A program made the position numbers and the translations under genes. From Sesamum alatum (lineage: Eukaryota > Streptophyta > Magnoliopsida > Lamiales > Pedaliaceae): a stretch of 64,000 nt of DNA. Within the stretch, counting starts at the first letter, position 1. Every line of letters starts with the position of its first letter. Of the stretch, positions 30,798 through 43,540 are shown piece after piece. A model generated the notes under the pieces. The model did not search any database. It was given only the letters and a program-made list of their open reading frames with translations, and was not told the origin of the DNA. The stretch lies in the NCBI GenBank assembly GCA_034509735.1, contig JACGWO010000005.1, positions 34,068,479 through 34,132,478 on the forward strand, written 5' to 3'.

Positions 30798-32514
30798 CCT
30801 TGGCCCTAAATGCTGGGACTCAATGAGACACCAATCATATTACCCCCTCTCCCCAATTTTAGGGAATTTACACTAAGTCTGGACTTAAGATTCTAGCTAG
30901 GAAAATACTATTTGTTTTTGAATTTTGGTGAATACAAATATTGGAGGGGAAAATTCATTTAGGAGGAGGATGTCAGTCGCATTCGATGAAAGCGATCTGA
31001 ACACACTCAAACAAGTCCCAGGATAAGTAGATAGAGAATTTTATTATTCAACTTTCCTCCTTCACAAGTCACCTCATTTGGAAGTACATAGGTTTAAGTT
31101 TTGTACATTTGTTATTTAAGTGCCTAATTATGTTCTTGTCCTTTACTTAATTCTCTTCTTGTGGCTGGCATTCTTCCACGATAGGCCAATCGGTGACTTA
31201 AACTTTGATATGATTGTGTGACTCATCTTCGATTCGTTCTTAATCAAAATTACTCTGGTGCGTTCGAGTCTAAAATTATATTAGTTCGATGTGAGAAAAT
31301 TCTCTTTGTTAACCAGTTATCAATTAGACGTTTGACTTCAAGAAAGAGGATTATGAGTCCCTCCCTAACTCACCCCACCCTCCTCCCAATGTAAGAAAGA
31401 ATAACGGAGTGATTATAGTGTTTAAGTAGTGATTGAAAATGAAGGAGAGTGCCCATAATGATTTGATTTACCAATATCCCAAAATTTTTGGCCCCACAAT
31501 GATCCATTTGATGTTGTAGAGTTTGAGAATTTTGCAACATAATTTTGCTGCTTAATTAGTGGGTTGAGCAATGATACAAGTAGGGAGCATGAGTTCGGAC
31601 ATTGTCATGGAATCTACACTACAAAAATTGAAGACACTAATAGCGTGTTCTTCAATTATATATAGTATAGATGAGAAAGGTAAATCAACATTCAAATTTC
31701 AAATAACTTTATTGTTTTCCTTAAAAGTTAAATTAATTTGAGATTAGCCCTTTCCTTCTCGAATTCATGCAGTAGTGGGCGACATGTGCCAAAAGTAAAG
31801 TAGATTAACTTAGAAAACCAAGTACGATATGGGTTCAAATTCCATCAGACGTGTGAATCTTACTTTATTTATGAGTTATTATTTTTAGTTATAGTGATGG
31901 AGTGATCAGATGTTGATGTAATCATGTAATTATTGTTAAAAAAAAACAAAAGATATGGAATGTAGAAAAGCAATAAATAATGAAAATTCTTCTTTTATCG
32001 GGAGAATGATCTATTAATTAATATAATGCTATTGAGACTTTCTAATATTACTACATTAAAAAGTAGTATTAATGTTGAACTATCATGTGATAATTTTAAA
32101 CTTATCATAAAAAATATATATTAAGAGATAATATTTTCATCGTATCGCAATATCATTAATATTGACAGAAATTGTGTAGGCAATTCATAACACATTTATA
32201 GTGAAAATATGAAAAAAATAGTGATAAAAACTAATTAATGTCAATAGATCATTGCTCTTCATGACATGTGCCACTACTTGTTGGTTTTTTTTTTCTTTTT
32301 TGAAAGGACTACTTGTTTGTTTTCAGTAACAACTTTATAGGTAAAATAAAGAATACAAAAAAACAAAAAAGAAAAAATTTAAAAATACATATTTTTTTTT
32401 TTGGGGTCACTGATTTAGTGGATTATGGTGATAAATTATTCATCTAATTTAGTTCTCTTTTTAAATAAATTAAAAGCCGCCAAAAGCTATGACGTCTTTA
32501 TAGATTAATAACTT
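30798..32514. other. AT-rich spacer with a probable SINE fragment
   Basis: No gene is seen. 31769-31947 carries a B-box-like 'gggttcaaattcc' at about 31831-31843 and ends in an A-rich tail at 31938-31947, which suggests an older tRNA-derived SINE; it is listed separately. The rest is featureless AT-rich DNA. Confidence 0.45.
31769..31947 (+). mobile_element. Possible tRNA-derived SINE, second family
   Basis: A B-box-like 'GGGTTCAAATTCC', a T-rich body and an A-run tail (31938-31947) are in the right order. The head is unclear and the only flanking match is a weak 'caaaag'. It differs in body from the SINEs at 20241 and 46873. Confidence 0.4.
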
Positions 32515-32890
32515 GGGTAAATTATATTTTGCTATTCGAACTATGCTTGTTTTTACACTTCGGCATCTTAATTTTTTTTGGTGTTAACTTACCATTTCAA
32601 CATTGCGAAATTTGCTAGTTACCATATATGATCGTTTTTTGGTAATTTTTTTGCTGAAAAAACATCACATGCAGTGCACATGTGATCCTGAAGCGCAAGT
32701 TTTTCGCCCTCAAATGCACATGTGCACTACACATGTTGTTTTTTCGGCTAAAAATCGATCGAAAAGCAATCATATATAATAACTTCCTAATTTCACAAAG
32801 TTGAGATGGTAAGTTGAGACAGAAAAAAAAAATTTAAATGACAAAGTACAAAATCATGCATAATTCAAATGACAAAATATAATTTATCCG
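32515..32890. mobile_element. Foldback MITE with diverged 9-bp target duplication
   Basis: Ends are 'gggtaaattatattttg' and 'caaaatataatttatcc'. Inner parts pair as well, including 'cacatgtgat...atgcacatgtgc' near the centre (32680-32720). Flanks 'taataactt' and 'gaattactt' match at 7 of 9 positions. There is no coding capacity. Confidence 0.7.
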
Positions 32891-34110
32891 AATTACTTTG
32901 ACTATTTTTTTTACTACATATAATAACAAATACTTCATTCTATCTTAAATGACTAATTGAATAATATCAAATAACATGACGGAGATTAGAATATATTTGA
33001 AAACACTTTATTAACTTTTCGTTGCAGCAAAGGAACCATTATCTATCTATATCTATACTATTAATTAAACACGAGGAATTAGAATAATTAACTTTAGCTT
33101 ATATATAATGTATTGACTAAAATAACCCTATACAATATAAAAAAGTTTATTTGCCATGTTTTTTCTATCAATGATATTACATTAATACACATTTAAAAAT
33201 AATAAAAAATTTAAAGAAATGATCAATTTTGATCCGTTCTTATTTTATCTTTGTTCTTGTTCATATATAATTAAATAAATATAATAAAGAGTTAAATTAT
33301 ACATACGCATCGAGTGTATTTCAATAGTTAGCTATGTAACAACGACAACACCAAATAATTATTTAACATTAGTAATATATATGCCTAGTAAGCATGTCAA
33401 CATTATCATATTTGTGCATTGAGTGGCCATATGAAATGTCACATTATGACATTAACTAACATATAATATTTCACATTTTCATGGACCATACTTGTAAAAC
33501 TTTTGAGTTGCAGAAAAATATAAATTCACAAACTTACTTTAAAGTCAAGTTTACCAAACAAAACAAGTTTCAAACATGCACAACAACTTGAGCTAGTAAT
33601 ATGTGGCCAATTTTATGTCACTATAAGAAATATTATTTTTGGTAATGGTTAATTATTATAGTTAAAAATAAAAAAATTTGGTAAATATTAATTAATTACG
33701 ACTGCACAAAGACTATTAATCGTTATTTCTGCATGTGAGGTCAAAACATTGATCACAGTTAAAAATTATAGCAAATATTTAGGCTATAGTTAAAACTATA
33801 ACAACTGTTAATTAGTCGTGGTTAAAACTTAATTTTTTGTATCGACTTTGTTTGACTGAGGTGGACACTATTGATTTACAAGTGGTTTTTGAGCTGTGGT
33901 AATACAATATAGGGAATAATTCATTCTTTTTCATAATTTTTAAAAGACAAAGAAAATACTTATAAATATATGAATAATAATAAGTTAATATAAATATGGA
34001 AATTATAAAAAATGATGATGATAGAATGTTGAAAAGAGATAAAAATGTTGAGAAAATTAAAAAAGAATTAATATAAATGGTGATGTGGATAAGAAGGAAA
34101 GTGTGACATA
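32891..34110. other. AT-rich spacer
   Basis: No gene is seen. A possible CACTA-type MITE end at 33619 is listed separately. The rest is strongly AT-rich. Confidence 0.45.
33619..33845. mobile_element. Possible CACTA-type MITE, right end decayed
   Basis: 'CACTATAAGAAAT' at 33619 resembles an En/Spm-type terminus, and the interior has short repeats of 'gttaaaa' and 'taattaattacg' in both orientations. The expected mirror end 'ttcttgtagtg' appears only as 'attttttgtatcg' near 33830-33842. It is weaker than the copy at 42283. Confidence 0.4.
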
Positions 34111-34114
34111 TTGA

Positions 34115-34815
34115 TGAGGCGCCCCGTTAATTAAATACGAGGGGCGTGAATTCGATGAGAGAGGAAAAGAGCTTTACCTAAAGGAGACCCATTCGTAAGT
34201 AATTTAAATACGAGGAAACATCTAAATACGAGGAAGTTCTCGAAAGATTGAGACGGACCGGATTTCGAGCGTAGAGACTCAGAAAGATCACGATTGACTC
34301 CTCATTAAAAGAAGAACAAACTCGAAAAAGCTACAATAGAGGGCGAGCTCGAATGAAACGCCTCGTGAGCCACAGAGGTGTGAGGCAACATTAGCATGTA
34401 TCCTAACAGAATCCTTCGCCTCAAAGACTCCCGCGCAAGATCCCTGAAAAATCCGGCAAGATATGCAAGGAAATCCCAAAGAAATCCAAAGAAGATATGC
34501 TACGAGCCCAAAGAAATCCAAGAAAGATATGTTACGAGGAGTAGAGTAACATTAGGACAACCCCTCCGAACACCCGCTATAAAATCCCCTCGCAGGAGGA
34601 ATTGAGGGACACCTTCACATTTTTTCAAAAGTGCAAAGATCTCACAACATTAATAAAAAAATAGTTATACAAGATTATAACACCAAATTTGCCGTTTTTC
34701 AGATGCATTCGAGTTGGACTGTACCTTTACCTTTCTTTCGTTTACACATGATTAAAATTGGTTTTCCATCTCATTTCATCACTCGAATTTGTGATATATC
34801 TTTCACAGACTAAGA
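34115..34815 (+). mobile_element. Probable LTR fragment or solo LTR
   Basis: The composition changes sharply to about even GC, with repeated 'aaatacgagg' words (34134, 34209, 34227) and oligopurine stretches. A TATA box 'gctataaaatcccc' lies near 34577-34590, followed by 'gaggaattgagggac'. This is typical of a Ty3/gypsy LTR U3-R boundary. No internal coding region or second LTR is present. The ends are not defined. Confidence 0.45.
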
Positions 34816-35821
34816 TACTACTATAAGCTAATACTTTTACTTATTGATCGTACTTTCAAGAAAGCCTCACACTAAGCACTAAACCTAAGTTTATTGTGTA
34901 TACAATTAGCCACAATAATACTAAAACGGTTCAATTAAATTAACTGTACTTGTGAGTGTCTATAATTAGCTGCAATAATACAATACCAATTAAAATTATT
35001 TGTACTTATGTCCTAAAAAATATATGCTTTTGTTATTACTTTACTTGCTAACATATGTTTACGACACTTTATAGGAGAATTTAAACTTTATGTCGTTGCA
35101 TATACTGTTAGAATTTGATGAATGTTCAGATGTTTTAGCTACTTCAAATCTAATTTTCTTTTTAATTGGTAAAATGAATTAAAGTTTTGATAAAATACCC
35201 ATATAAGTTAAGTCGAATTTATAATTTAATCTTGATTTATTTTTACAAAATTAAGGGAATATTCTAGTCCAATTATGTCTGGTGAGACCTGAATCAATTA
35301 CAAGGTAAGTTTTAATATACTTACTATGTAATTGGTATATAATTTACGAAGGTTGACCTATCAGTACTGATGATTTCTCACAAAATAGATAAGTATTACT
35401 AATTACATAAATTTAATGACAAAACTCAGACAAATTTAAAATTTAACAAATTATATATCAATTTAATAATAATCAATTATGATAAATTACAATGATCTCA
35501 TAAAGTTTGTCATAATTACAAATACCTCCTTATTGTTTGGAAAATTATAAATACTTCCTGAAATTAATAATCGTTTAACAAATATTCCCTTGTAATAGTC
35601 TGATTGTAGGGGAATATTTGTTAGAAGTTCATTACTTTCATGTAGTATTTATAATATTTTAAATAATAAGGTAATATTTATAATTATGATAAATTTTACG
35701 AGAAATAATAAAACTCAAAATACAAAAATAAATACGTAAACGGTTTTGACTGTGCTTTGACGCTCTCTTTGTTACGAACATCTCCCACACACAAATCCTT
35801 ATTTTCACACAGTTTCTTTTT

Positions 35822-35825
<4 letters not shown>
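34816..35825. other. Spacer upstream of the TRM gene
   Basis: AT-rich, with a short foldback MITE copy at 35479-35706 (listed separately). The TRM transcript probably begins near 35750-35780. Confidence 0.45.
35479..35706. mobile_element. Short subfamily copy of the foldback MITE
   Basis: It begins 'gataaattacaatgatc' and shares 'cataattacaaatacctcc', 'gtttggaaaattataaat' and 'cgtttaacaaat' with the copy at 18088, and its second half is the mirror of the first. It lies immediately upstream of the TRM promoter. Confidence 0.65.

Positions 35826-35857
<32 letters not shown>
35826..35857 (+). repeat. (CT)n tract in the TRM leader
   Basis: An uninterrupted CT run of about 32 bases falls in the presumed 5' UTR of the TRM gene. 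Pyrimidine tracts of this type are common at plant transcription starts. Confidence 0.7.
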
Positions 35858-35859
<2 letters not shown>

Positions 35860-36026
35860 CATTGCCGATCGAAATTCAAAATCAGTATCCAGTTTTTCTT
35901 GAACTGCATAGATCTTACCTCCGCGGACATTTGTTATTAATTTATTGCTGCTGCTGTTTGTGATAGGAAAGATTGAGCGCTACACTGAGTCTTCTTCATG
36001 GACAGGTTTTGACTATGAAATTGCAG

Positions 36027-36650
36027 GTGGGTTTTCTAACTCTACTTTGTTTTTTTTTTTTTTTTTCTGAAGGATTTCTTTTTTGCACTTTTTTGTGCGC
36101 CTGCCGAGTAAAATGTAGCTATATTATATGCATAATGTTTGTGTTCAGACGTGCACAATTACCTGTAAAAATGAGAAATAGTATTATAAGTTATGGAATT
36201 AAATGATTTTTGGAAGTGGTTTGACCATTTGGTTTTTCGTGTTTGTTGAGTTTCTATGAGAAGTTGGGCTTCTCTATTTTCTTGAAATTGATGACTTGTG
36301 TGCCTGTGCGCGTGTGTTTGCTGTGTGTGTGTTTCTGCTCTTGGATTTGGGGATTTATGGGAAATGGGGATCCATATTTGATCTATGTAGGGTCATCTGC
36401 ACTACAGATTTGGGTTTAAGGCCCAGTTATCTATGCTTGAAAATGAAGTAGATGGTTGAAGATCTTTTACATTTTGATATGCATTTTGTTTTGCCGAATG
36501 TGCTAGGGTTTCGTTGATTTGATATTGGGTCTAACCTTTTCAGCTGCCAACCAGTTTTACTGATTAATTATTTGGTCCTTTTCCAACTTTTGGTTTGTTG
36601 AACAGTAAAGTTTACTTCTTTATGCACTGTTGCAGATGGATATCACTTGA
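36027..36650 (+). promoter_or_regulatory. 5' UTR intron and minimal upstream ORF of the TRM gene
   Basis: A leader intron probably runs from GT at 36027 ('ttgcag|gtgggt') to AG at 36635 ('ctgttgcag'). The leader exon then begins with ATG at 36636, which opens a four-codon upstream ORF (M-D-I-T-stop, 36636-36650) 52 bases before the main start. Such short uORFs can reduce main-frame translation. No experimental evidence is available here. Confidence 0.45.
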
Positions 36651-36702
36651 TTTATATGGTGTTTGTGTAGAGGAGTTTAATTTTTGAGTATAAGGAATTA
36701 AC

Positions 36703-39700
36703 ATGGAGGTTGAAAAGCGAGGGGTAAGGGGAGGCTTCTTTCAGTTGTTCGATTGGAATGGTAAATCTCGGAAGAAGCTCTTCTCTGGCAAATCTGAATT
36801 ACCTGGTAATTCGTTTCTTACGACACAGTAAAAGAGTTTCTTCTGTTTGCAGTCCTGTTTGATCTGTTTCTTGCACTGTCTTAGTGTTGAATGTATGTTG
36901 TGGTCTTATTCTGCAGAAAGTTCAAACCAAGGGAAAGAAAATTATCATGGTTCTGTAATTTCACGACGTCAGCAGGTAATTATCTTGAATTTCTCTAGCT
37001 GATAGTTTGCACCAAATTATTTTTAAGTTTGTGATACTGACCCTTATGCCTTCTGTAATGTACTTACATGAAGGAGCTTGAAAAAGCGTTTCCTCAAAAT
37101 GCCACAGGTCAGAACGATTATCATTATGCTTCGTCAGCAAGTGGTGATTCAGAATATGGAACAAAAGCACCTGGGGTTGTGGCACGTCTTATGGGACTGG
37201 ATTCATTGCCTACGTCTAATGTAAATGAACCTTATTTTGCACCGTTTGTTGAGTCTCTCTCTTTCAGAGATTCTAGTTACTCAATGTCTCGTCCAGCATT
37301 CCAAAGTGAGCATGATATTGTAATCTTCGAGAGTGTTCGAAATAAATTGGATGGATCAACTAGGAATCCTTTGGACCTGAGGCTGCAGAAAGGGCACCGA
37401 GCAATAGAGAGATTCCAAACAGAGGTATTGCCTCCCAAATCTGCTAAGCCCATTTCCATTACTCACCACAGGCTCTTATCTCCTATCAAAAGTCCTGGAT
37501 TTGTTCCACCTAAAAATGCGGCTTACATAATTGAGGCAGCAGCAAAAATCATTGAGCAGAGTCCACGGTCAACCATGAAAGGGAACTCCCCATCACTGGG
37601 GTCTTCTCCTGTTCCATTTAGAGTTCGTGATATGAAGGAGAAGATGGAGGCTGCTAAAAGATCATCTGGATCAGTTGATGCATCACAAAGGGGCAAAGAG
37701 CAAAGTTCTGCTAAGAATATAAAGAAGCAACTCAATGCCAGGGGTCTGGGTCGATCAGAAGACAGCTATGATGAAACAAAACGAGTAGGTTCTCAGAGAT
37801 TAAGGAGAAAGGACAAATCAGTTTCTCTTGCAGCTCAGGCAAAGGCCAGCACTCAAAAAAGAGATGGGTTCGCTTCAGTTGGTAACAGAAGTTCGGAGAA
37901 GCATAAAGAACATAATGATATCAAACCTAGCGGTCTCAGCAGGAATCTGCCAAATATACAAAAGAAAGTGGAAAAGCAAAGCTCATCAAGGAAGCCTTCT
38001 GAGGTGCTCAGGCTGAATAATCAGAAGCAGAATTCTGCATCTGCCAAAGATGGAGAAATTTCTGAACCTTCTTGTTCCCACCCAAAGGAGAGAAAAGAGT
38101 CTAATTTGTCCACCAATTACATACACGGGCGGACGAGTAGGACTGTGAATAATATTGTTGTCAATAATGTGCTAACTTCCAGGAAGACCAACTTTGTGGC
38201 AGCTGATCCTGGAAAAGAGCATTCATCATCGAGAGCAAAGACAACTTCAAAGAAAAAACTGCCAGTCAATGGTAATAATCAGCCTGGTGGAAGTGTTACC
38301 CAAAAAGCAGTGATGACGGAAAATGAAAAATCTGTAAAATGTAATGTTGCGTTTGAAGGGGATTCTAAATGGGATGGAATTGACAACAAAAATAGTTTGG
38401 ATGTCGTGTCATTCACATTTACCTCTCCAATCAAAAAGTCTGGAGCAGGATACAATTCATGTTGTACAATCTTGGAAGCAACTAACTCATCTTTGCCCAA
38501 TTGCAATCCATGTGTACGTGAATCCGACTCAAGATATTCTGCTGCATCTTCGTCTGTGTTTAATGTCATTGGTGGAGATGCATTGAGTGTGCTTTTGGAA
38601 CAGAAACTAAAAGAACTGACTTCTAGGGTTGAGTTGTCCCAGAGGGACCTCCCAGAACCAAGTTCTATCTCTGGTTCCACCAACAGCAATAGAAACATAG
38701 GCCCCACTGTGAACTTAGTGAATTCCATGCCTATGGAGAATGACACATGCAAAAGCGAACAGGAAATCCATGCCTCTGATTGCCCTTCTACTGGCAAGCT
38801 TTGGCACAAAGCTGAAAGAGAATACAAGGTACCGCACCTTCTATACTATTTCTTTTGCCAATTTCTTGTTATGCGTCCGTGTCTTTGCAGGTTGTTGTTG
38901 TACTCTTTTCTGGTAAACAATGCAGTGAACAATAAAAAATCCAAATATGTAATTTTTGCTAAAAAGACTAATTAGAAAATTTGTGTGTTAGAGCTAGATA
39001 CTGGGCCAAACAGTAGTGCAATTTTGAGGAAAGTTGGTCCCCTGAGAAGTAATGAATCTTTTATCTATGTGTTGAGATTTTGTTTACATTTGCCTATGAC
39101 CAAACTGTCCTTAATTACACATAACCAGGCATGTAGAATCAAACCATTTTCTTTTTCCAAGTCAGGATTGCTCACCCCGTGTGCTTCCTGATTTTCTAGC
39201 CATAGCTAATTTCTCCGTTTAATAGGTCAAAACTACCCATGAAAGCATGAGAGAAGATGAAAGACATCTTTTTTGTTGAATGCTTGGCCTCCAAACCCGC
39301 TGACTGGGTTCAGTAGTTCACTACTACCAAGTCCCACCCCACATATTTCGTAATGAAATACTTGCTGCTTTCATTTTGAATCACTTGGTCTAGAACTCTG
39401 TGTCATATTGTGCATGTCAGGACAAAAATAACTCAAGTTAATTCGAGGAAGTGTGATGAGGCAATGAAATCTTTGTTAGATATTCTGGCACCAGCTTTCT
39501 CTAATTGGCTATGATGATAACATGAGAAAAGAACGTTGAACCATGTACTTTTGCCCCCAATGTTGATTCTTATCATTGTGTCCAAAAGAGGTTGCTAGGG
39601 GCATAGAAATAGCATCAAGACAAGAAACAGTTAACTAGAAAGAACTGAGACTCTGATGAATTATAACGTTCATTTTGTATATTTGGCTTAGTCCAGTGAC

Positions 39701-41270
39701 CTGAAATGAAACACCTACACATTACTTAGAGTCATTTGGTGATCCTAGCTGTTTTTGGTTTCCGCGCATCAAATAGATCCAGTGGAACAATTTAAATTCT
39801 TTACCCCTGAAAACTCATGTGTAAAAACACTAAAATAGGGGTTAGGGGCATCTCAAAATACAACAGGAGTTAAGCTCTTTCTGATCAAATTGGGATAGTG
39901 AAGCATTATACTTTTGTTTGTGCTAGATTTGAAAGTATGGGCTAAGAAGTAAATAGAGAGTCCTCTAAACATCTAGGAAAGATTCCAAAAATGAGGGTAA
40001 GTATACCTATTGCCATGATCTTGGAAGGATGGCCCCTTCAAAAGTCCAGTGTTTATACTAATTACCCATACAAAGCACTTTCAGAATGTGAGTGCAATGA
40101 TTTCTTAATGAGCAAGACCTCTTCTCTTGTTATACTCCCTCTCACAGCGAATTTTGACTATTTTATTCAAGTTTCAATTTTTCACTTTATGCAAACTGAA
40201 TTTGAAATAATAGCATGGTTACATTGATTTCAGGGACTAGAATGCATTGACAGTACTGAGTATCAGAGATATCTTCATTTGCAAGGGTGTAAATCAGTCT
40301 CAAGTCAACCTTCTTTGTCAGCTGCTGGTTCGGACTCATTTGATGTTAATGGAAGTTCAAGTAATGAAGGTAAAATTACCAATCCTCATTCCCTTATTCT
40401 TTCGGTGCATTTTCTCTTCGTAATAATCTCTGGCTATAATGGAGAATTTTTATATGTATTTCTAGAATTGGAATCAGATCATTATCCAATGTATGTTGGG
40501 CCAGGAGTTGCAACAGCATCTCTGCACACCCCCGCGCCCCCCCCCCCGCTTGTTTATTTATTATGTATTAAAGTTGTAATTCACACACTGAAAATTCAGG
40601 TCGGTTGCCATGTTTATCAATTGAATCTTCCGAGGGGATGAATTGGAGCTCCTCTAGGAAATCCAACCCAGCTGAAGGCGATGTGGAGATATCAGATACT
40701 GCCTCCTCATTATCTATTGGGACTATGTCTGAGACTGTTGCATCCAGCTTATATAGAACTGATTCAAAAGATTATTCTCACTGGGAATTACAGTACATCG
40801 TAGATATACTTAGCAGCGGAGGATTGTTGTTGGAGGAGTTTGCTCTCGGACAAGCTCACAAGATAATAGCTCCAGACCTCTTTGATCAGTTGGAGTGTCA
40901 AAAAATGGATTCATACAAAGTTATGGGAGAACAAGTCGTGCTTGAGCACAAGGTATTGTTTGATTGCGTGTGTGAATGCCTGGAAGTCAGGTGCGGACGG
41001 CTTCTTGCTGGAAGCTGCAAATTCTGGGCTAAGCAGACGACGTTGTTGCACAGAAGGCAATGGTTGGCTGAAGATCTGTACAGAGAAATTTCAAGTTGGA
41101 CAAACGCCGAGGAACTGATGGTGGACGAGCTCGTCGACAAGGATATGAGCTCTAAGAGTGGGAAATGGACCGATTTTGAAGTCGAGGCGTTTGAAGAAGG
41201 TGTAGAGATAGAGGAAAGAATACTGACTTCTCTAGTAGATGAACTGATTGATGATTTCTTGTTCTGTTGA
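36703..41270 (+). CDS. TRM/DUF4378 protein (TON1-recruiting-motif family)
   Basis: Five coding exons (36703-36805, 36917-36975, 37074-38828, 40234-40369, 40600-41270) give 907 residues. The N-terminal block 'GGFFQLFDWNGKSRKKLF' and 'VVARLMGLDSLP' (residues 89-100) mark this family. The middle is serine-rich and disordered with many basic clusters. Residues about 745-905 form the DUF4378 domain, ending 'IEERILTSLVDELIDDFLF'. TRM proteins, which include LONGIFOLIA, bring TON1 and PP2A to cortical microtubules and shape cell growth. Which TRM subgroup this is cannot be settled by eye. An unspliced read-through of the third exon would add about 50 residues after K639 and is unlikely. Its leader has a (CT)n tract, an intron and a tiny uORF. 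Confidence 0.9.
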
Positions 41271-42028
41271 TGTGGCTTTTTTGAGGAGGGTTGATGGCTA
41301 CTCTTTTAACTTCATATGATTCTTTCTAACTTGTGTGTTTCTTTGCATCAACAACCATGAAAAGTTATTGTAAGCCTAAGTCAAGAAACATGAAAAGATT
41401 GTTTAAAGAGCCCAACTATTCTGGGCTGCAATTCACCTATGTAACTCATCTTACATTTCTTGATTTCGTGCCATTTAATTCTAAAATCATCGTCTTTGGG
41501 AATTCTACTACCTATTCATATCTTCTTCTTACAAATTTCACCAAAAGAGGAAGGATTAAAGTACAATGGGCCACTTAATTATAAATATTTCCCCGTAGTT
41601 GGAAAAATTATAAATATTTTATGGAATTAACGATTGTTTAACAAATATCCCCTACAATAAATTTTTATGAGGAAGTTATTAGGCGATCATTAATTTTAAA
41701 AGTACTGGTAATTTTTTAAATAATGAGAAAATATTTGTAATTATGGCAAGTTTTAGGAAAGTCCATTGTAATTTAGCCGAAGAGGAAACCTTCCATACAA
41801 TACACACATCATAAAGGGATTGAAAGATCAAAGATTGAATCATTGAAGATAGGGAGAGGAGCTAAAGTCGTGATGCTCGGATTCTAGTTAGGATGTTTAA
41901 GAATTTCCTTTGAAAAATTCTTTAGAAACTGGGTTTCTGTCACAGAGAAGAATCCAGAAATATAAATTAGAATTATGTTCCGGAAAATAAATTAAATCTA
42001 CACCTAAGGTTTATCTCTTCATTGCACA
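41271..42028. other. TRM 3' UTR and MITE copy
   Basis: The 3' UTR probably covers 41271-41540. 41568-41778 is a diverged short copy of the foldback MITE family, with 'ataaatatttccccgtagttg' mirrored by '...aatgagaaaatatttgtaat'. The rest is AT-rich. Confidence 0.5.
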
Positions 42029-43540
42029 TAGAGGTGGCAAATGAGTGGGTTGGATCCAAAAGTGATTTGGATTTGATACGAGTTCAAATGTACGAATATA
42101 TGGGTTCGATTGAAAATGGAGTGATTCAGCTCGACAGAACGAACATTCAAAAAATATTAATTTTATAGTTACCATAACTCTAAGGTCCACATACCTTCTC
42201 TTTTTTTTTAAAAAAAAACAAACAAATGAAAATATGTTTTTTTTTTAAAGTGTTATAATTATGTAGTTTTTACATAAAATATCACTACAAGAAAATAGAA
42301 GATTAGCGACAAAAAAATCAAGTGACAATTTTAATATTGTCACTAATTAAAATATATTTAGTGACAAGAATGTTTATTTTATCACAATAATAAATTTTAT
42401 GATTTTAATAATTGCTATTATTTTGTAAAAATTATTATTAGTCACAAAAAAATGTGCACAAAATTGTCACTAAACACAATTAGTGACTCATGTATAGTGT
42501 CAACCTAGTGACAACAAATAATTGTTGTCACTATATTGTATTGTCACTAAGTTGTCACTATAGATGAGTCACTAATTGTATTTAGTGACAATTTTATACA
42601 CAATTTTTGTCACTAATAATTTGTCACTAATAATTATATAGTGACAAGATAAAAAATATGGTCATTTAATATATATTTTTAGCGATAATTTTAAAATTAT
42701 CATTTAATATTTTGTCACTAATATCATATTTTCTTGTAGTGTATAAAGAAGGGAAAATAACATTTTTTATCCCATAATTTTAGAGTTTTTTCACTTTTGG
42801 TTCTATTGGCTACGAAAATTCTCATTTTTGGTCCAACAACTTCTAAAAGGTAACACTTTTAGTTTTATAGCACCTTTCTGTTTGATATTTTAAAGGAAAA
42901 TGTACAGCACCTTTAGGGTCTTTACACTTTTGGTCCCATTGATCACTAGATTCTCACTTTAGTCCTTAACTTTCATAAAATAGTACTTTTGTCCCCGTAC
43001 ATTTAAGGGCCATGTGGCCTTTTCTGTTAAATATTTAATGGTGAGGTGTTATGAGACAAAAAATAATGTCTTTTTTTTTAAGTTACATGACCAAAAGTGA
43101 TAATCCCGTAATCAATGGGACCAAAAATTGAAAAGTCCTAAATTAAAGAAAAAAGAAAATGCTTATGTGATCATGATTAGAATAACATTTTCTTTCAACT
43201 TCAAAATATTATTAAAACATTTCGATTGATTAATGGGAAATAAATATGATGAACCCATTAGAAATATATGTGACCTATGATCTAGTTGAATTATTAACAA
43301 TGAATATAGTAACGTTTTCTTCAATTCCATGATATATTAACAATAACGTCTGATTGACTAATAGAAAACTAAATATAATGAAACTCATTTAGAATTGTAT
43401 ATATTATTCATAATTAATTATGTTAAATTTAATTAAATACAACCAACATTGAACACAAGTTAAAGTATTTAAACTGAATCCAACCGAAATTAAATGAACT
43501 GAATCGAACCCATGAGTTTCAACTCATATTGTCACCACTA
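42029..43540. mobile_element. hAT-like element with nested insertions
   Basis: The left end reads 'TAGAGGTGGCAAATGAG' and the right end mirrors it as 'CATATTGTCACCACTA'. Further in, 'gtgggttggatcc' mirrors 'gaatccaacc', and 'tatgggttcgattga' mirrors 'gaatcgaacccat'. Ends of the form TAGNGGTGGCAA are common in plant hAT MITEs. The flanking 8-mers ('attgcaca', 'ttcacaca') match only partly, so the duplication is decayed. A CACTA MITE is nested at 42283-42741. Degenerate 'ttttggtcc' repeats at 42750-43140 are further inserted material. No transposase is visible. Confidence 0.55.
42283..42741. mobile_element. CACTA (En/Spm-type) MITE, 459 bp
   Basis: Ends are 'CACTACAAGAAAAT' and the exact mirror 'ATTTTCTTGTAGTG'. 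The 3-bp target duplication 'tat' flanks the element (42280-42282 and 42742-42744). The interior is packed with sub-terminal repeats of 'gtgacaa' and 'ttgtcacta' in both orientations, as in En/Spm elements. There is no coding capacity, so any movement would depend on a transposase elsewhere. Confidence 0.9.

Noticed and set aside
38279..38827. Minus-strand open frame of 182 codons within the TRM gene
   Set aside because: It mirrors the serine-rich TRM exon 3; such long antisense frames are expected there by composition.
38829..38975. Read-through extension of TRM exon 3 past residue 639
   Set aside because: A good GT donor follows 'EREYK', and the reading continues correctly in exon 4. The extension is T-rich like intron sequence.
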